64,000 nt of DNA, from assembly GCF_024741815.1 (NCBI RefSeq), contig NZ_CP102951.1:3734001-3798000 (forward strand), read 5' to 3'. The notes under the pieces were generated by a model that had not been told where the DNA came from, made no database searches, and saw only the letters and a program-made list of their open reading frames with translations. Shown piece after piece: positions 39,043 through 47,547 of this stretch (its first letter is position 1; every line of letters begins with the position of its first letter). The position numbers and the translations under genes were made by a program. This DNA comes from Pseudomonas sp. LS1212 (GTDB taxonomy: Bacteria > Pseudomonadota > Gammaproteobacteria > Pseudomonadales > Pseudomonadaceae).

Positions 39043-39543
39043 CTACGCTTTCCTGCGCCCCAAGTGCTGGGAAAGCGGAACCATATACACCGGCACCGTC
39101 GACAACTGCAGCACGCGAGCCGCGGTACGCCCAAGAGGCGTTCCCACGCTCGCCCCGCGACTGTGGCTGCCGACGATCAACAGGTCCACGGAAAGGCGCT
39201 GGGTCTGATCGAGAATCACGTCCGCCGGATCTCCCTGGCGAACCCTGACCGCGCTGATCAATGCCAGGTCCTGTTGCCCATCGCCCAACTCTTCGCGAAA
39301 ACCATCGAGCACCCGTCGCTCGATATTGGCCATGACCGTATTGACCCCCTGGCTTTGCAATTCGGTGAGCGTTTGCTCATCCAGGTAGCCTTGCAGCACC
39401 GACTCGGCAAACAGCCCCATCGGCTCGACAGCGTGAATAACATACAACTCGGCGTTGAAGGTGCGAGCCAATGCCAAGGCGTGTTGCATGACATAAGGAG
39501 CGTACAGACCGAGGTCAGTGGCATACAGCATGGAGCGAATCAT
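39043..39543 (-). CDS. universal stress protein (single domain)
   Basis: 166-aa UspA-fold protein with MIRSMLYATDLG at the N-terminus and the nucleotide-binding pattern GSHSRGASVGTPLGRTAARV near residues 130-150. It is unlike the tandem protein at 18143-19003. It stands alone between cysB and the 5'-nucleotidase gene. Confidence 0.9.
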   Translation of the reverse strand: MIRSMLYATDLGLYAPYVMQHALALARTFNAELYVIHAVEPMGLFAESVLQGYLDEQTLTELQSQGVNTVMANIERRVLDGFREELGDGQQDLALISAVRVRQGDPADVILDQTQRLSVDLLIVGSHSRGASVGTPLGRTAARVLQLSTVPVYMVPLSQHLGRRKA

Positions 39544-39638
39544 ACGACCTCCCGGGCTGCCAAAACGGCAGAGCTTGCTTCAGCTTAGCAGCGACATCGG
39601 CAATCAGCCGCCGGGCTCATGCCAACCCAAAAGCCCCC

Positions 39639-40544
39639 TTAACGATTCTGTTCGTTACTGATCCCGTGAGGCACATGGCCAGTCGCGACGAACTCGCGCG
39701 CCTTCTCGCAATGGCCGGGCTGGTCATCGAAAAACACGTCGGCGGCGAAGGCTTCGAGGAAGGCGGATTTCTCCAGGCCACCCAGAAACAGCGACTCGTC
39801 CAGGCGGATGTCCCACTCGCGCAAGGTTCGAATGACCCGCTCATGGGCCGGCGCCGAGCGCGCTGTCACCAGGGCAGTACGGATGGGGCAGGCGCCCTCG
39901 GGAAACTCCTTCTGGAGCAGATTGAGCGCCGCCAGAAAGGGTTTGAATGGCCCGCCACGAAGGGGTTCGCGCGCCGACTCGCGCTCACTGGCCTGGAAGG
40001 CTTCCAGCCCGCCCAACTGATAGACTCGCTCGGATTCGTCGGAAAACAGTACGGCGTCACCATCGAAGGCGATCCGCAGTTCGGCACTGGCCGCCCGCCG
40101 CGCACCGCCACTGAGAATGGTCGCTGCGGCAAAGCCCGCGTCCAGCGCGCTGCGCACGTCATCGGCGTGGGTGGACAGGAACAAATGGCAGCCAAAAGCC
40201 GCCAGGTAGGGGTAAGGGCTGCGCCCGCCGACAAAGGCTGCACGAGAAATACCCAAACCGTAATGCTGGATCGAATTGAAAACGCGCAAACCGGTATCGG
40301 CGCTATTGCGCGAGACCAGCACCACCTCGACCCGCGCCTGGCCGAGACTGGCATTGAGGCTCAGTAGCTTCTCCACCAGCAAAAAGGCATCGCCGGGGTC
40401 GAGGATCTCCTCCTCGTGCTCGATCTGGTATTGACGATACGCCTCGACGCCCTGATTCAGATAAACCCGGTGGCTCTCACTCAGGTCGAACAGCGCCCGC
40501 GAAGAAATCGCCACTACCATTTTGTCGCCCAGTCCTTTCCCCAT
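39639..40544 (-). CDS. cytosolic 5'-nucleotidase family protein
   Basis: 301-aa protein of the bacterial 5'-nucleotidase family (related to eukaryotic cN-I). It has AISSRALFDLSES near the N-terminus, SRNSADTGLRVFNSIQHYGL, and the HAD-like regions IAFDGDAVLFSDESE and VFFDDQPGHC. It starts at ATG 40544 behind GGAGGGC. It probably dephosphorylates nucleoside monophosphates; substrate preference cannot be read. Confidence 0.88.
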   Translation of the reverse strand: MGKGLGDKMVVAISSRALFDLSESHRVYLNQGVEAYRQYQIEHEEEILDPGDAFLLVEKLLSLNASLGQARVEVVLVSRNSADTGLRVFNSIQHYGLGISRAAFVGGRSPYPYLAAFGCHLFLSTHADDVRSALDAGFAAATILSGGARRAASAELRIAFDGDAVLFSDESERVYQLGGLEAFQASERESAREPLRGGPFKPFLAALNLLQKEFPEGACPIRTALVTARSAPAHERVIRTLREWDIRLDESLFLGGLEKSAFLEAFAADVFFDDQPGHCEKAREFVATGHVPHGISNEQNR

Positions 40545-40580
40545 GCTGCCCTCCAGGCCGTTTCACGCATTGATCACTCG

Positions 40581-40907
40581 TCATGGCAACTCTTCTGGCC
40601 GACGAGCCAACGCCAGGCGCACCCCCTCGCCGGCTTCGGACAGAGTGAGTCTAGCCTGCAATACGCCATGAAAAGCGCCATCGCGCACCACGAACAGCGC
40701 TGGCAGGTGGAACACTTCATAACGCTCGACAGCGCCGCCATTGCGGCCTGCATCGATCCAGCAGAGGCGATCGATCGGTAGTCCCATACCCGGTAACCGT
40801 TGTCGCGCAAAGCGACAACTGGCACAGCCATCACTGGTGAACACCAGCAAGGAAGTGCCCGGCAAATTGAGCAACGAATGATCCACATTCAAATCAGTGA
40901 GTTCCAT
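40581..40907 (-). CDS. thioredoxin-like protein
   Basis: About 108 aa with a thioredoxin-type CxxC (TSDGCASCRFARQRL, CASC) and a cis-Pro region (FHLPALFVV). I chose ATG 40907 (MELTDLNVDHSLL), which leaves a 58-bp divergent gap to the PilZ gene. An ATG at 40967 would extend it through that gap and overlap the PilZ start codon on the other strand, which is less likely. No signal peptide is present, so it is cytoplasmic. Confidence 0.8.
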   Translation of the reverse strand: MELTDLNVDHSLLNLPGTSLLVFTSDGCASCRFARQRLPGMGLPIDRLCWIDAGRNGGAVERYEVFHLPALFVVRDGAFHGVLQARLTLSEAGEGVRLALARRPEELP

Positions 40908-40965
40908 TTCCCTCACTATACTGGTGGTAGGACTGTCAATTAGTCGACACTCGGAGTCAGTGTTC

Positions 40966-41424
40966 ATGAATCGCTTTCTTCCTCATCCAGCCGATGTTCC
41001 GGTAGAGCTGACGGTACGCAAACTCCCCCCCCTCTATCGGCAACGATTGCACACTATCAGCCTGGGGGGCGTGGCATGCAATCACTCACGCGCCTTTCGA
41101 CGCGGCACCGCCATCGAGATGTACATCCCCACGCTAGGTGAAGACGCACGCTACGCAGGCTATGTCGCCTGGTGCTGCAGACAGGAAAACGGCTACCTGG
41201 TCGGCATTGTCTTTACCGACGAGCAGACCCTGTTTGGCGCCCGCATGGGCGAGCAGGTCTGTCAGATCAAGCATTACTGCGAGGAGCACAACGACACCTG
41301 CGACAGCATCGATGAACTGGCCCGGGAGTGGGTGGAACAACACGCCACCGAGTTTTCCCATGCCAGCCTCAGCCAGGCACAAGAGCAGCGCTCGGCCCCC
41401 TCAGAGCCGCCAAGGCAGTTTTAA
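40966..41424 (+). CDS. PilZ-domain protein
   Basis: 152-aa protein with a PilZ fold in the first 100 residues: an RQRLHTISLGGVACNHS segment, with the GTAIEMYIP strand and YVAWC following. Characterised PilZ domains bind c-di-GMP through RxxxR and (D/N)xSxxG; here LGG and an Arg pair (YRQR) are present but the second motif reads TISLGG with Thr replacing D/N, so binding may be weak. The acidic tail is unconserved in type. The start is ATG 40966. Confidence 0.8.
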   Translation: MNRFLPHPADVPVELTVRKLPPLYRQRLHTISLGGVACNHSRAFRRGTAIEMYIPTLGEDARYAGYVAWCCRQENGYLVGIVFTDEQTLFGARMGEQVCQIKHYCEEHNDTCDSIDELAREWVEQHATEFSHASLSQAQEQRSAPSEPPRQF

Positions 41425-41595
41425 GCGCCGCCAGCGCCCGACAATCGCGGCCAACACTCAGGAAATCAGGCCCTGCCCATTGTCGAGCCACGGTGTAACG
41501 CGCTAAGGTTCCAATCCCCGCTGCGCTCAATCATGCTGTGCTCCGCCGCACGGGGATCGCTGGCGGCCGGCACCCGTGACCTGACGAGTAACACG

Positions 41596-42672
41596 ATGGC
41601 TGATTTACCGATCGACGACTTAAACGTTGCCTCCAACGAGACCTTGATCACTCCCGATCAGCTCAAGAAGGACATTCCACTGAGCGAAGCTGCGCTTCGG
41701 ACCGTCACCGGCGGCCGCGAAGTGATTCGCAATATCCTCGACGGCAAGGATCACCGCCTGTTCGTCGTGATCGGCCCTTGCTCGATCCATGACATCAAGG
41801 CCGCTCACGAATATGCCGAGCGCCTCAAGACCCTCGCTGCAGAAGTCTCGGACACCCTGTATCTGGTGATGCGCGTCTATTTCGAGAAGCCACGCACCAC
41901 GGTCGGCTGGAAAGGCCTGATCAACGACCCTTACCTGGACGACTCCTTCAAGATCCAGGATGGCCTGCACATCGGTCGCCAGCTGCTGCTCGACCTGGCC
42001 GAGATGGGCCTGCCAACCGCCACCGAAGCCCTGGACCCGATCTCGCCGCAGTACCTGCAAGACCTGATCAGCTGGTCGGCAATCGGCGCCCGCACCACCG
42101 AATCGCAAACCCATCGGGAAATGGCCTCGGGCCTGTCCTCGGCGGTCGGCTTCAAGAACGGTACCGACGGTGGCCTGACGGTCGCCATCAACGCCCTGCA
42201 ATCGGTTTCCAGCCCGCATCGCTTCCTGGGCATCAACCAGGAAGGCGGCGTCTCGATCGTGACCACCAAGGGCAATGCCTACGGTCACGTCGTGCTGCGC
42301 GGCGGCAATGGCAAGCCCAATTACGATTCGGTCAGCGTCGCCCTGTGCGAGCAAGCCCTGAACAAGGCCAGGATCAAGCCGAACATCATGGTCGACTGCA
42401 GCCACGCCAACTCCAACAAGGACCCGGCGCTGCAACCGCTGGTCATGGAGAACGTCGCCAACCAGATCCTCGAAGGCAACCAGTCGATCATCGGCCTGAT
42501 GGTCGAGAGCCATTTGAAATGGGGCGCCCAGGCCATCCCCAAGGACCTGTCGGAGCTGCAATACGGCGTATCGATCACCGACGCCTGCATCGACTGGGCC
42601 AGCACCGAAAACACCTTGCGCAGCATGCATGCCAAGCTCAAGAATGTTTTACCCAAGCGCGTGCGCAACTAA
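41596..42672 (+). CDS. 3-deoxy-7-phosphoheptulonate (DAHP) synthase, class I
   Basis: First enzyme of the shikimate pathway, feedback-regulated by an aromatic amino acid. The 358-aa product has GPCSIHD, RVYFEKPRTTVGWKGLIND and DCSHANSNKD with metal ligands. The start is ATG 41596 (MADLPIDDLNVAS). It is an AroF/AroG/AroH-type paralogue; which amino acid inhibits it cannot be told from this reading. Confidence 0.95.
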   Translation: MADLPIDDLNVASNETLITPDQLKKDIPLSEAALRTVTGGREVIRNILDGKDHRLFVVIGPCSIHDIKAAHEYAERLKTLAAEVSDTLYLVMRVYFEKPRTTVGWKGLINDPYLDDSFKIQDGLHIGRQLLLDLAEMGLPTATEALDPISPQYLQDLISWSAIGARTTESQTHREMASGLSSAVGFKNGTDGGLTVAINALQSVSSPHRFLGINQEGGVSIVTTKGNAYGHVVLRGGNGKPNYDSVSVALCEQALNKARIKPNIMVDCSHANSNKDPALQPLVMENVANQILEGNQSIIGLMVESHLKWGAQAIPKDLSELQYGVSITDACIDWASTENTLRSMHAKLKNVLPKRVRN

Positions 42673-42679
42673 CAAACTG

Positions 42680-42722
42680 CACACACAAAAACGCCGGGCA
42701 TGTCCCGGCGTTTTTGTGTGTG
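42680..42722. terminator. bidirectional terminator, DAHP synthase / GNAT gene
   Basis: Two perfect 19-bp arms (42680-42698 and 42704-42722) with core CGCCGGG/CCCGGCG, a 5-nt loop, and A5/T5 flanks inside the arms. It lies between convergent genes. Confidence 0.93.
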
Positions 42723-42778
42723 CGTTTCAAGAGCGGGGAGCGTCTGGCATCGATGGCCCGATTTCAGCCCCCAGCCCT

Positions 42779-43060
42779 TCAGACCTTTGCCATATGACGC
42801 TTGTGCCGTTCCATGTAGCGTTCGACATAAGAGCATGAGGGAATCACGGTGTAGCCCATGCGATCGGCATACTCGAGCGCCTGCTCGGTAAGTGCAGCGG
42901 CAATGCCGCGGCCTCGCAGCGCATTGGGCACGAAGGTGCGATAGATATCCAATGTCTGCTTACCCAGATCCATGTAGGTCAGGTAGGCACGATGACCGTC
43001 CACATTGGTCTCGAACTGATGACCAGCCTGGTCATGGTGGATGGACAACGCCTCGCTCAT
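42779..43060 (-). CDS. small GNAT-family N-acetyltransferase (YjdJ/COG2388 type)
   Basis: 93-aa minimal acetyltransferase with the acetyl-CoA loop PNALRGRGIAAALTEQAL (about residues 44-61) and the family ending IPSCSYVERYMERH. The start is ATG 43060, five bases after GAGGAG; the GTG one codon earlier is less well placed. Substrate unknown. Confidence 0.87.
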   Translation of the reverse strand: MSEALSIHHDQAGHQFETNVDGHRAYLTYMDLGKQTLDIYRTFVPNALRGRGIAAALTEQALEYADRMGYTVIPSCSYVERYMERHKRHMAKV

Positions 43061-43566
43061 CACTACTCCTCGCGGGTCTTGGTTTATGACCCCTACCTTA
43101 CCGATGTTTTCCCGGCGAAGGAACCTCTACGCCACCTCGTGCCTGATTGGACACCGAGAAGAGCCTGGTCGTTCTCTATCAAATGAGCACGTACCAAATA
43201 GTAGGCGCCAATGCCGCTGATGCTCAAGGCATGCGCTCACAAATCGTGCACGAAAGCGTGGCCGAACATCTGGTGAGCGCTCGCCGGAACATTGCAGAAT
43301 GTTGTAGCGTGAGACGAGCGATGGCACTTCAAGTCACTATTAGTTCACAAAAACTGTAGAAAATTTGTGTACTTCCGTGCTAAGAGCACATCAGGCGAAC
43401 ATCTAAGCCGCAGGCTACGCTGGAGTCTCGGGGCCGACAGTGCTGGCGCTTTAGCTCCGCGGTCGCCAGCACATGACGACTGCACATTTTTTATACAGAT
43501 GCATGATCGGTAGTGTGCGCTGACTTACAAAAAGGAGATTTTTTTTTGCTTCTTGCGCTATGTCAG
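43061..43566. other. gene-free region upstream of oprI
   Basis: About 500 bp without a convincing gene, lower in GC than its surroundings. It contains a 9-bp hairpin (GTGCTGGCG 43440-43448 / CGCCAGCAC 43464-43472), with T6 about 15 nt downstream. A run AAAAAGGAGATTTTTTTT at 43530-43547 resembles a ribosome-binding site but leads only to short TTG frames. Function not determined; it may hold extra regulatory sequence for the strongly expressed oprI. Confidence 0.4.
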
Positions 43567-43594
43567 TTTACTTACTACAAGTAATGGGTACTAT
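43567..43594 (+). promoter_or_regulatory. possible oprI promoter
   Basis: TTTACT (43567-43572) and TACTAT (43589-43594) are 16 nt apart, giving a 5' leader of about 60 nt before oprI. It is a reasonable sigma-70 match by eye only. Confidence 0.35.
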
Positions 43595-43660
43595 GTACGC
43601 CGGCTAGTTTCTCATTCACGAGAGATGGCTATTAATTGAAAGTCCTTGAAGGGGAACACG

Positions 43661-43912
43661 ATGAACAACGTTCTGAAATTCTCTGCTCTGGCTCTGGCCG
43701 CAGTTCTGGCTACCGGTTGCAGCAGCGTATCCAAAGAAACCGAAGCTCGTCTGACTGCTACTGAAGACGCAGCAGCTCGTGCACAAGCTCGTGCAGACGA
43801 AGCTTATCGTAAAGCTGATGAAGCTCTGGCTGCTGCTCAAAAAGCACAACAGACTGCTGACGAAGCAAACGAGCGCGCTCTGCGTATGCTGGAAAAAGCA
43901 AGCCGCAAGTAA
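43661..43912 (+). CDS. oprI: major outer membrane lipoprotein OprI (Lpp-type)
   Basis: 83-aa lipoprotein, among the most abundant proteins of Pseudomonas. The lipobox ATGC (lipidated Cys at about residue 19) ends the signal peptide. A long Ala-rich heptad-repeat coiled coil follows, with C-terminal ASRK for peptidoglycan attachment. The start is ATG 43661 behind GAAGGGGA. Codon use is biased to GCT/CGT/GAA, unlike its neighbours, as expected for very high expression. A terminator follows at once. Confidence 0.97.
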   Translation: MNNVLKFSALALAAVLATGCSSVSKETEARLTATEDAAARAQARADEAYRKADEALAAAQKAQQTADEANERALRMLEKASRK

Positions 43913-43933
43913 TAATCCTTCGGGGTTGTTATC

Positions 43934-43966
43934 AAGCCGATCCATTCTATGGGTCGGCTTTTTTTT
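43934..43966 (+). terminator. Rho-independent terminator of oprI
   Basis: AAGCCGATCC (43934-43943) pairs with GGTCGGCTT (43952-43960) and is followed by a long T-run. Confidence 0.93.
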
Positions 43967-44057
43967 ACCTGATACAAAGATGATTCCACGTTGTCGGTCT
44001 TGCCCTCGACAGGCATCGCCTGCCCGACCATCCCCGCTGCAATAAATTCATACCCAT

Positions 44058-44092
44058 AAAAAAGCCCACCCAGGTCTCCCATGGGCAGGCTT
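44058..44092 (-). terminator. terminator of the L,D-transpeptidase gene
   Basis: AAGCCCACCCA (44062-44072) pairs, with one G-U and one mismatch-type position, with TGGGCAGGCTT (44082-44092). The A6 run at 44058-44063 gives a U-tract on the minus strand. Confidence 0.75.
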
Positions 44093-44109
44093 GGCAACCT
44101 TGCTGAAAC

Positions 44110-45078
44110 CTACTGCAAATCAAACGGCGGCACGCTGGTCACCATCGGCGCCTGGCTCGGTATGGCTATTTCAATCGGCATCCCGTCCTCGGCCGCGACC
44201 ACATCGCGAACCGTATCCCAGTTCATGCGCAGGTTATTGTTCAGATCCGCGCGCTTGAGCAACGCATTGATCACCGCAGTGTGCTTGTCCACCACCGACG
44301 GATCACCCTTGTCATCCAGCGGCGTATGCGCCTCCAGGTAGACCTTGCCGGCACTCAGGCCGAACTTGTAGGGATCGTTGATGATCCGTACCGGCGTACC
44401 CACTGGCGCCATCCCCGCCAGCTCCAGCACGTTGTTGTTGAACATGCGGAAGCAACCGTGGCTGGTACGCATGCCGATACCGAACTTCTTGTTCGAGCCG
44501 TGGATCAGGTAACCCGGTACGCCCAGGGTGAACTTGAATGGCCCCAGCGGGTTATCCGGACCTGCCGGCACCACATTGGGCAGCGGATCGCCATCGGCGG
44601 CGTGCTCGGCCTTGATCGAGGCTGGCGGCGTCCAGGTCGGGTTCGGCGTCTTGGCAGTGACCTTGGTCTGCGCGATCGGCGAGCCCCAGCCCTCACGGCC
44701 GATACCCAGCGGGTACGTATGCACGACGTTCTGCCCCTTGGGGAAGTAGTACATGCGGTATTCGGCCAGGTTGATCACGATGCCTTCACGAGGCCCGGGC
44801 GGCAGGATGAAACGCGTCGGCAGGACGATTTCTGTACCCGCCCCCGGCAACCACGGATCGACGCCCGGGTTTGCTGCTACCATTTCCAGGTAGCCCAGGT
44901 CATTGGCCGTGCCGATATCGGCGAACGTGTCTTCGTACTTGGCCTTGATCACCTGGACCTGGCCGATGATGTCTTCGCCCGGCGGCGGCAGTGGAAGCTC
45001 CAGGGCCGCAACAGGGCCTGTCGTCAGCAGGGCGGCAAGAGGCAGGCAACGGGTGACGGCGGGAAAGCGCGGCAACAT
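44110..45078 (-). CDS. L,D-transpeptidase (ErfK/YbiS/YcfS/YnhG type)
   Basis: 322-aa exported enzyme that forms L,D-crosslinks or attaches lipoproteins to peptidoglycan. A signal peptide (about residues 1-25) is followed by a LysM-like region, then the YkuD catalytic domain with IHGSNKKFGIGM and the SHGCFRM motif bearing the nucleophile Cys. The start is ATG 45078 (MLPRFPAV) with AAAGGA upstream. It faces oprI across two terminators; OprI is a plausible substrate, by analogy to Lpp-attaching enzymes. Confidence 0.93.
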   Translation of the reverse strand: MLPRFPAVTRCLPLAALLTTGPVAALELPLPPPGEDIIGQVQVIKAKYEDTFADIGTANDLGYLEMVAANPGVDPWLPGAGTEIVLPTRFILPPGPREGIVINLAEYRMYYFPKGQNVVHTYPLGIGREGWGSPIAQTKVTAKTPNPTWTPPASIKAEHAADGDPLPNVVPAGPDNPLGPFKFTLGVPGYLIHGSNKKFGIGMRTSHGCFRMFNNNVLELAGMAPVGTPVRIINDPYKFGLSAGKVYLEAHTPLDDKGDPSVVDKHTAVINALLKRADLNNNLRMNWDTVRDVVAAEDGMPIEIAIPSQAPMVTSVPPFDLQ

Positions 45079-45202
45079 CCGGAAAATCCTTTGCAAATTC
45101 AATTAAGTCAAGAATCCGATTGTACACCCCTGCCCGCCCGACCGGGAGGCATCCCGGCGGCACAAGCATTGCGAGAGGTGAAAAACCTTGAATGCCAACC
45201 GT

Positions 45203-45484
45203 TCAGAGTTCCGGCCAGACCGGCCGTGTGCCGCGGCGTTGCGCGTCCAGGATCGCCCGGCACAGCGGGCACAGCCGTTTGTCGCGAAATATCGTACGCT
45301 CGACGCCCGACCAGCGCGGTTGCGCAGGCAACAGCGTGCCGCACAAGGTGCGGTCCACCGAACCTCCCAGCTCGAGTTGACGCGCGATCAGGTGCACCCG
45401 GATCTCCTGACAGGCGAACAGGTCAAGCTGCTCGTCAGGCTCGATCAATTGATAGGCATACAGGGACCAGGCGGGACGCGGCAT
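45203..45484 (-). CDS. conserved small protein of unknown function
   Basis: 93-aa cytoplasmic protein beginning MPRPAWSLYAYQLIEPDEQ and ending with a CPLC pair near residue 73 that might bind metal. GGAG precedes the ATG at 45484. It lies just beyond the displaced 3' end of tesA, so before the insertion it was the downstream neighbour of tesA. I do not recognise a named family. Confidence 0.7.
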   Translation of the reverse strand: MPRPAWSLYAYQLIEPDEQLDLFACQEIRVHLIARQLELGGSVDRTLCGTLLPAQPRWSGVERTIFRDKRLCPLCRAILDAQRRGTRPVWPEL

Positions 45485-45540
45485 CGGGGGCTCCAGATCG
45501 GGGGCGCCACATTAGCCCAAAGCCCGCCTCTAGAAAAGCG

Positions 45541-45829
45541 TCAAAGCAGTGGTTTTAGCGTCGGCCAGACATTTTCCAGCAACTTGTCCTGGGCCCCGAC
45601 CGCCGGGTGGATACCATCGGCCTGCATCAGCTCCGGAATACCCCCTACGCCATCGAGAAAAAATGGCACCAACGGTACATTCTTTTCCTCGGCCAGGTGA
45701 CTGTAGACTTCGGCGAAAGCCGTGGTATAGCGCACCCCGTAGTTGGGCGGCAGGCGCATCCCCAACAGCAGCACCTTGGCACCCGCTGCCCGGGCGCTGT
45801 CGATCATCGACGCAAGATTTTGTTGCAAT
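45541..45829 (-). pseudogene. tesA: displaced 3' end of host tesA (remnant)
   Basis: The frame encodes the last ~95 residues of TesA, including LLLGMRLPPNYGVRYTTAFA and the catalytic QADGIHP, ending KPLL-stop. It is cut off from the 5' part by the insertion starting at the 27-bp repeat (45803-45829). It is about two-thirds identical by eye to the replacement 3' end at 53261-53522. There is no signal peptide or nucleophile Ser, so it cannot be an active enzyme. Confidence 0.93.
45803..45829. repeat. left attachment site (27-bp core)
   Basis: Identical to 53523-53549, with inner part GACGCAAGATTTTGTTGCAA. Read on the minus strand it encodes TesA residues LQQNLASM plus part of the next codon (positions about 107-115). 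Confidence 0.93.
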
Positions 45830-45874
45830 CCCTACCTGAGGACAGGAACCCAATAAACTCAAGGGTTCCGACTA

Positions 45875-47326
45875 ATGACCATCTCCAAACATCCTCAAAG
45901 TGGGACAAACCTGTTACAAACCGCCCTCGCCAAGCCGTACCACTATCGTCGGTCCGGTCGCTATTACCTTCGCCTTCGCCCTCAAGGCAGCACTAAGGGC
46001 TTCTTCACGCTATCGCTCAGGACCACCGACAAGGCCACCGCTATGACCATCTCCCAAGAAATCCTCAAGACCCTCAAGGCGTACCACTTCGACAACCCTG
46101 AGGCCACTTGGGACGTACTCCGTGAGCGCCTAATAGACATCGCTGAGTCCTACCTGACGATGGCCCATGGGGATAGCTCGCTGGTGGCCTATGAGATGAT
46201 CCACGATGAACACCATGTTGCCCTCCGTGAGGCGAGCGCCAAGCTACCGCTGAGCGTCAATCAGCAACGGGCAGTGAGCAAGGCATTGGAGATCCTTGAG
46301 GCCGCTCAAGAGCGCTTGGAGGGCAGGCCGGGGAAGTTGGTCGAGATCGTAAGGGACCTCAAGGGTGAGCCTTGTGGCACGCCAGTAGCCCTATCGCCGT
46401 CTCTATCTGTATTACGGTCTGATGGTCCTCTCACTTGGGACTACCTGTCCAACCAGTACCTGACTGAGCACAGCGTCAACATCAAGGAATCCACGAAGGG
46501 CAACATTCTGACGACCTACAAGGCCATCAAGGGCGCCTTCGAAGAAATCGGATTGACTGACCTACGGACCCACACTCGTGACCATATGGTGGCGCTCAGG
46601 TCCGCTCTATTGGTGGGTCGTCAACACTCAACCGTGAATAACATCCTCACAAAGATGATGACGGTCATGGACTGGGCTGTTAACAACGACTACCTGACCA
46701 AGGCCTACACCTCAAACCTCAAGCTGACCAAGGGAACCGATAGCAAGCGCGAAGGCTTCACTAAGGATCAAGTGGTTGCCCTGATGAACCATTCCGCAGA
46801 ACTGCCAGCCAACTCATGGGAACGCTGGGGTCTATCCCTTTTGGCAATCACTGGGGCTCGTGTCGGGGAGATCGCATACCTGACCAAGCAGGACATCAAG
46901 CAGGTCGATGGCCTCTGGTGCATTCACATCAATGAAGATGGACCCAACAAGTCGATCAAGAACAAACACAGCGACCGGACCATTCCTCTGATTGACGGAG
47001 CGTTCAATAAGTTCGACTTGAAGGAGTTCCTACAGGCAGCCGAGTCGGGCGCTCTACCCTCTGACCATAACGTCAATCCAGTGAAGGCCAGCAAGAACCT
47101 TGGCATTCTCATGAAGAAAATCCTTGTGGAGACCCGTGAGGAGAACCAGACGCTGCATTCGCTGAGGCACTTCATGGCGTCCTCACTGCAAGCTGAAGGG
47201 GTTCCTGTGGCTTACGCTCAGGCCATCACAGGGCATTCATCGCGTACCGTCACCTTCGGGACCTATGGCTCAGCCATACCTGTAGGGAAGCTCGCTGAGG
47301 AACTGACCAAGGTGCTCAAATCGTAG
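45875..47326 (+). CDS. tyrosine-type site-specific recombinase (integrase)
   Basis: 483-aa phage-type integrase. The N-terminal 200 residues hold arm-binding and core-binding regions (GRYYLRLRPQG near 30). The catalytic domain shows Arg in AITGARVGEIAYL, HxxR in LHSLRHFMAS, the GHSS box and the Tyr nucleophile in FGTYGSAI. It starts at ATG 45875, 46 bp inside the left att core, with a 7-bp hairpin (45845-45851/45863-45869) just before it. It is presumed to catalyse integration into tesA. Confidence 0.94.
   Translation: MTISKHPQSGTNLLQTALAKPYHYRRSGRYYLRLRPQGSTKGFFTLSLRTTDKATAMTISQEILKTLKAYHFDNPEATWDVLRERLIDIAESYLTMAHGDSSLVAYEMIHDEHHVALREASAKLPLSVNQQRAVSKALEILEAAQERLEGRPGKLVEIVRDLKGEPCGTPVALSPSLSVLRSDGPLTWDYLSNQYLTEHSVNIKESTKGNILTTYKAIKGAFEEIGLTDLRTHTRDHMVALRSALLVGRQHSTVNNILTKMMTVMDWAVNNDYLTKAYTSNLKLTKGTDSKREGFTKDQVVALMNHSAELPANSWERWGLSLLAITGARVGEIAYLTKQDIKQVDGLWCIHINEDGPNKSIKNKHSDRTIPLIDGAFNKFDLKEFLQAAESGALPSDHNVNPVKASKNLGILMKKILVETREENQTLHSLRHFMASSLQAEGVPVAYAQAITGHSSRTVTFGTYGSAIPVGKLAEELTKVLKS
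45901..45920 (+). repeat. candidate integrase arm-type site, left end
   Basis: TGGGACAAAC followed by CTGTTACAAA, inside the 5' end of the integrase gene. The same two words recur near the right end at 53164-53194, in the same orientation and with different spacing. Confidence 0.4.
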
Positions 47327-47547
47327 CTTAAGGGGGTGAGCCTGCCAGATGCTGATAGCTGCGCCATTCTTTCCTGAACACTTTCTCGGCTTATAGCCTA
47401 TTGCTTTAAGCAGTCCAAAACTGAGAAGAGTGTCGTCTGTCGGATTATGGATAAGTAAAGGGCCATCAGTCGATTCCACATTGACATCATGGATATGCGT
47501 CAGCGAAACTCACTGCAAAACCCCAAAAGCGATAGGGATATCCTGTG
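47327..47547 (+). promoter_or_regulatory. integrase-hxsA spacer, presumed hxs promoter region
   Basis: 221 bp without a gene, lower in GC than the host chromosome. It should contain the hxsADBC promoter. AGGGA lies nine bases before the hxsA ATG. I see no clear terminator after the integrase and no confident promoter boxes. Confidence 0.4.

Noticed and set aside
43550..43639. Possible leader peptide before oprI (TTG start after a purine run)
   Set aside because: Non-ATG start, no regulatory codon run, and overlaps the likely promoter; too weak to call.
45203..45484. Small minus-strand gene as cargo of the insertion
   Set aside because: It lies outside the 27-bp repeats, has host-like GC and was the downstream neighbour of the original tesA.
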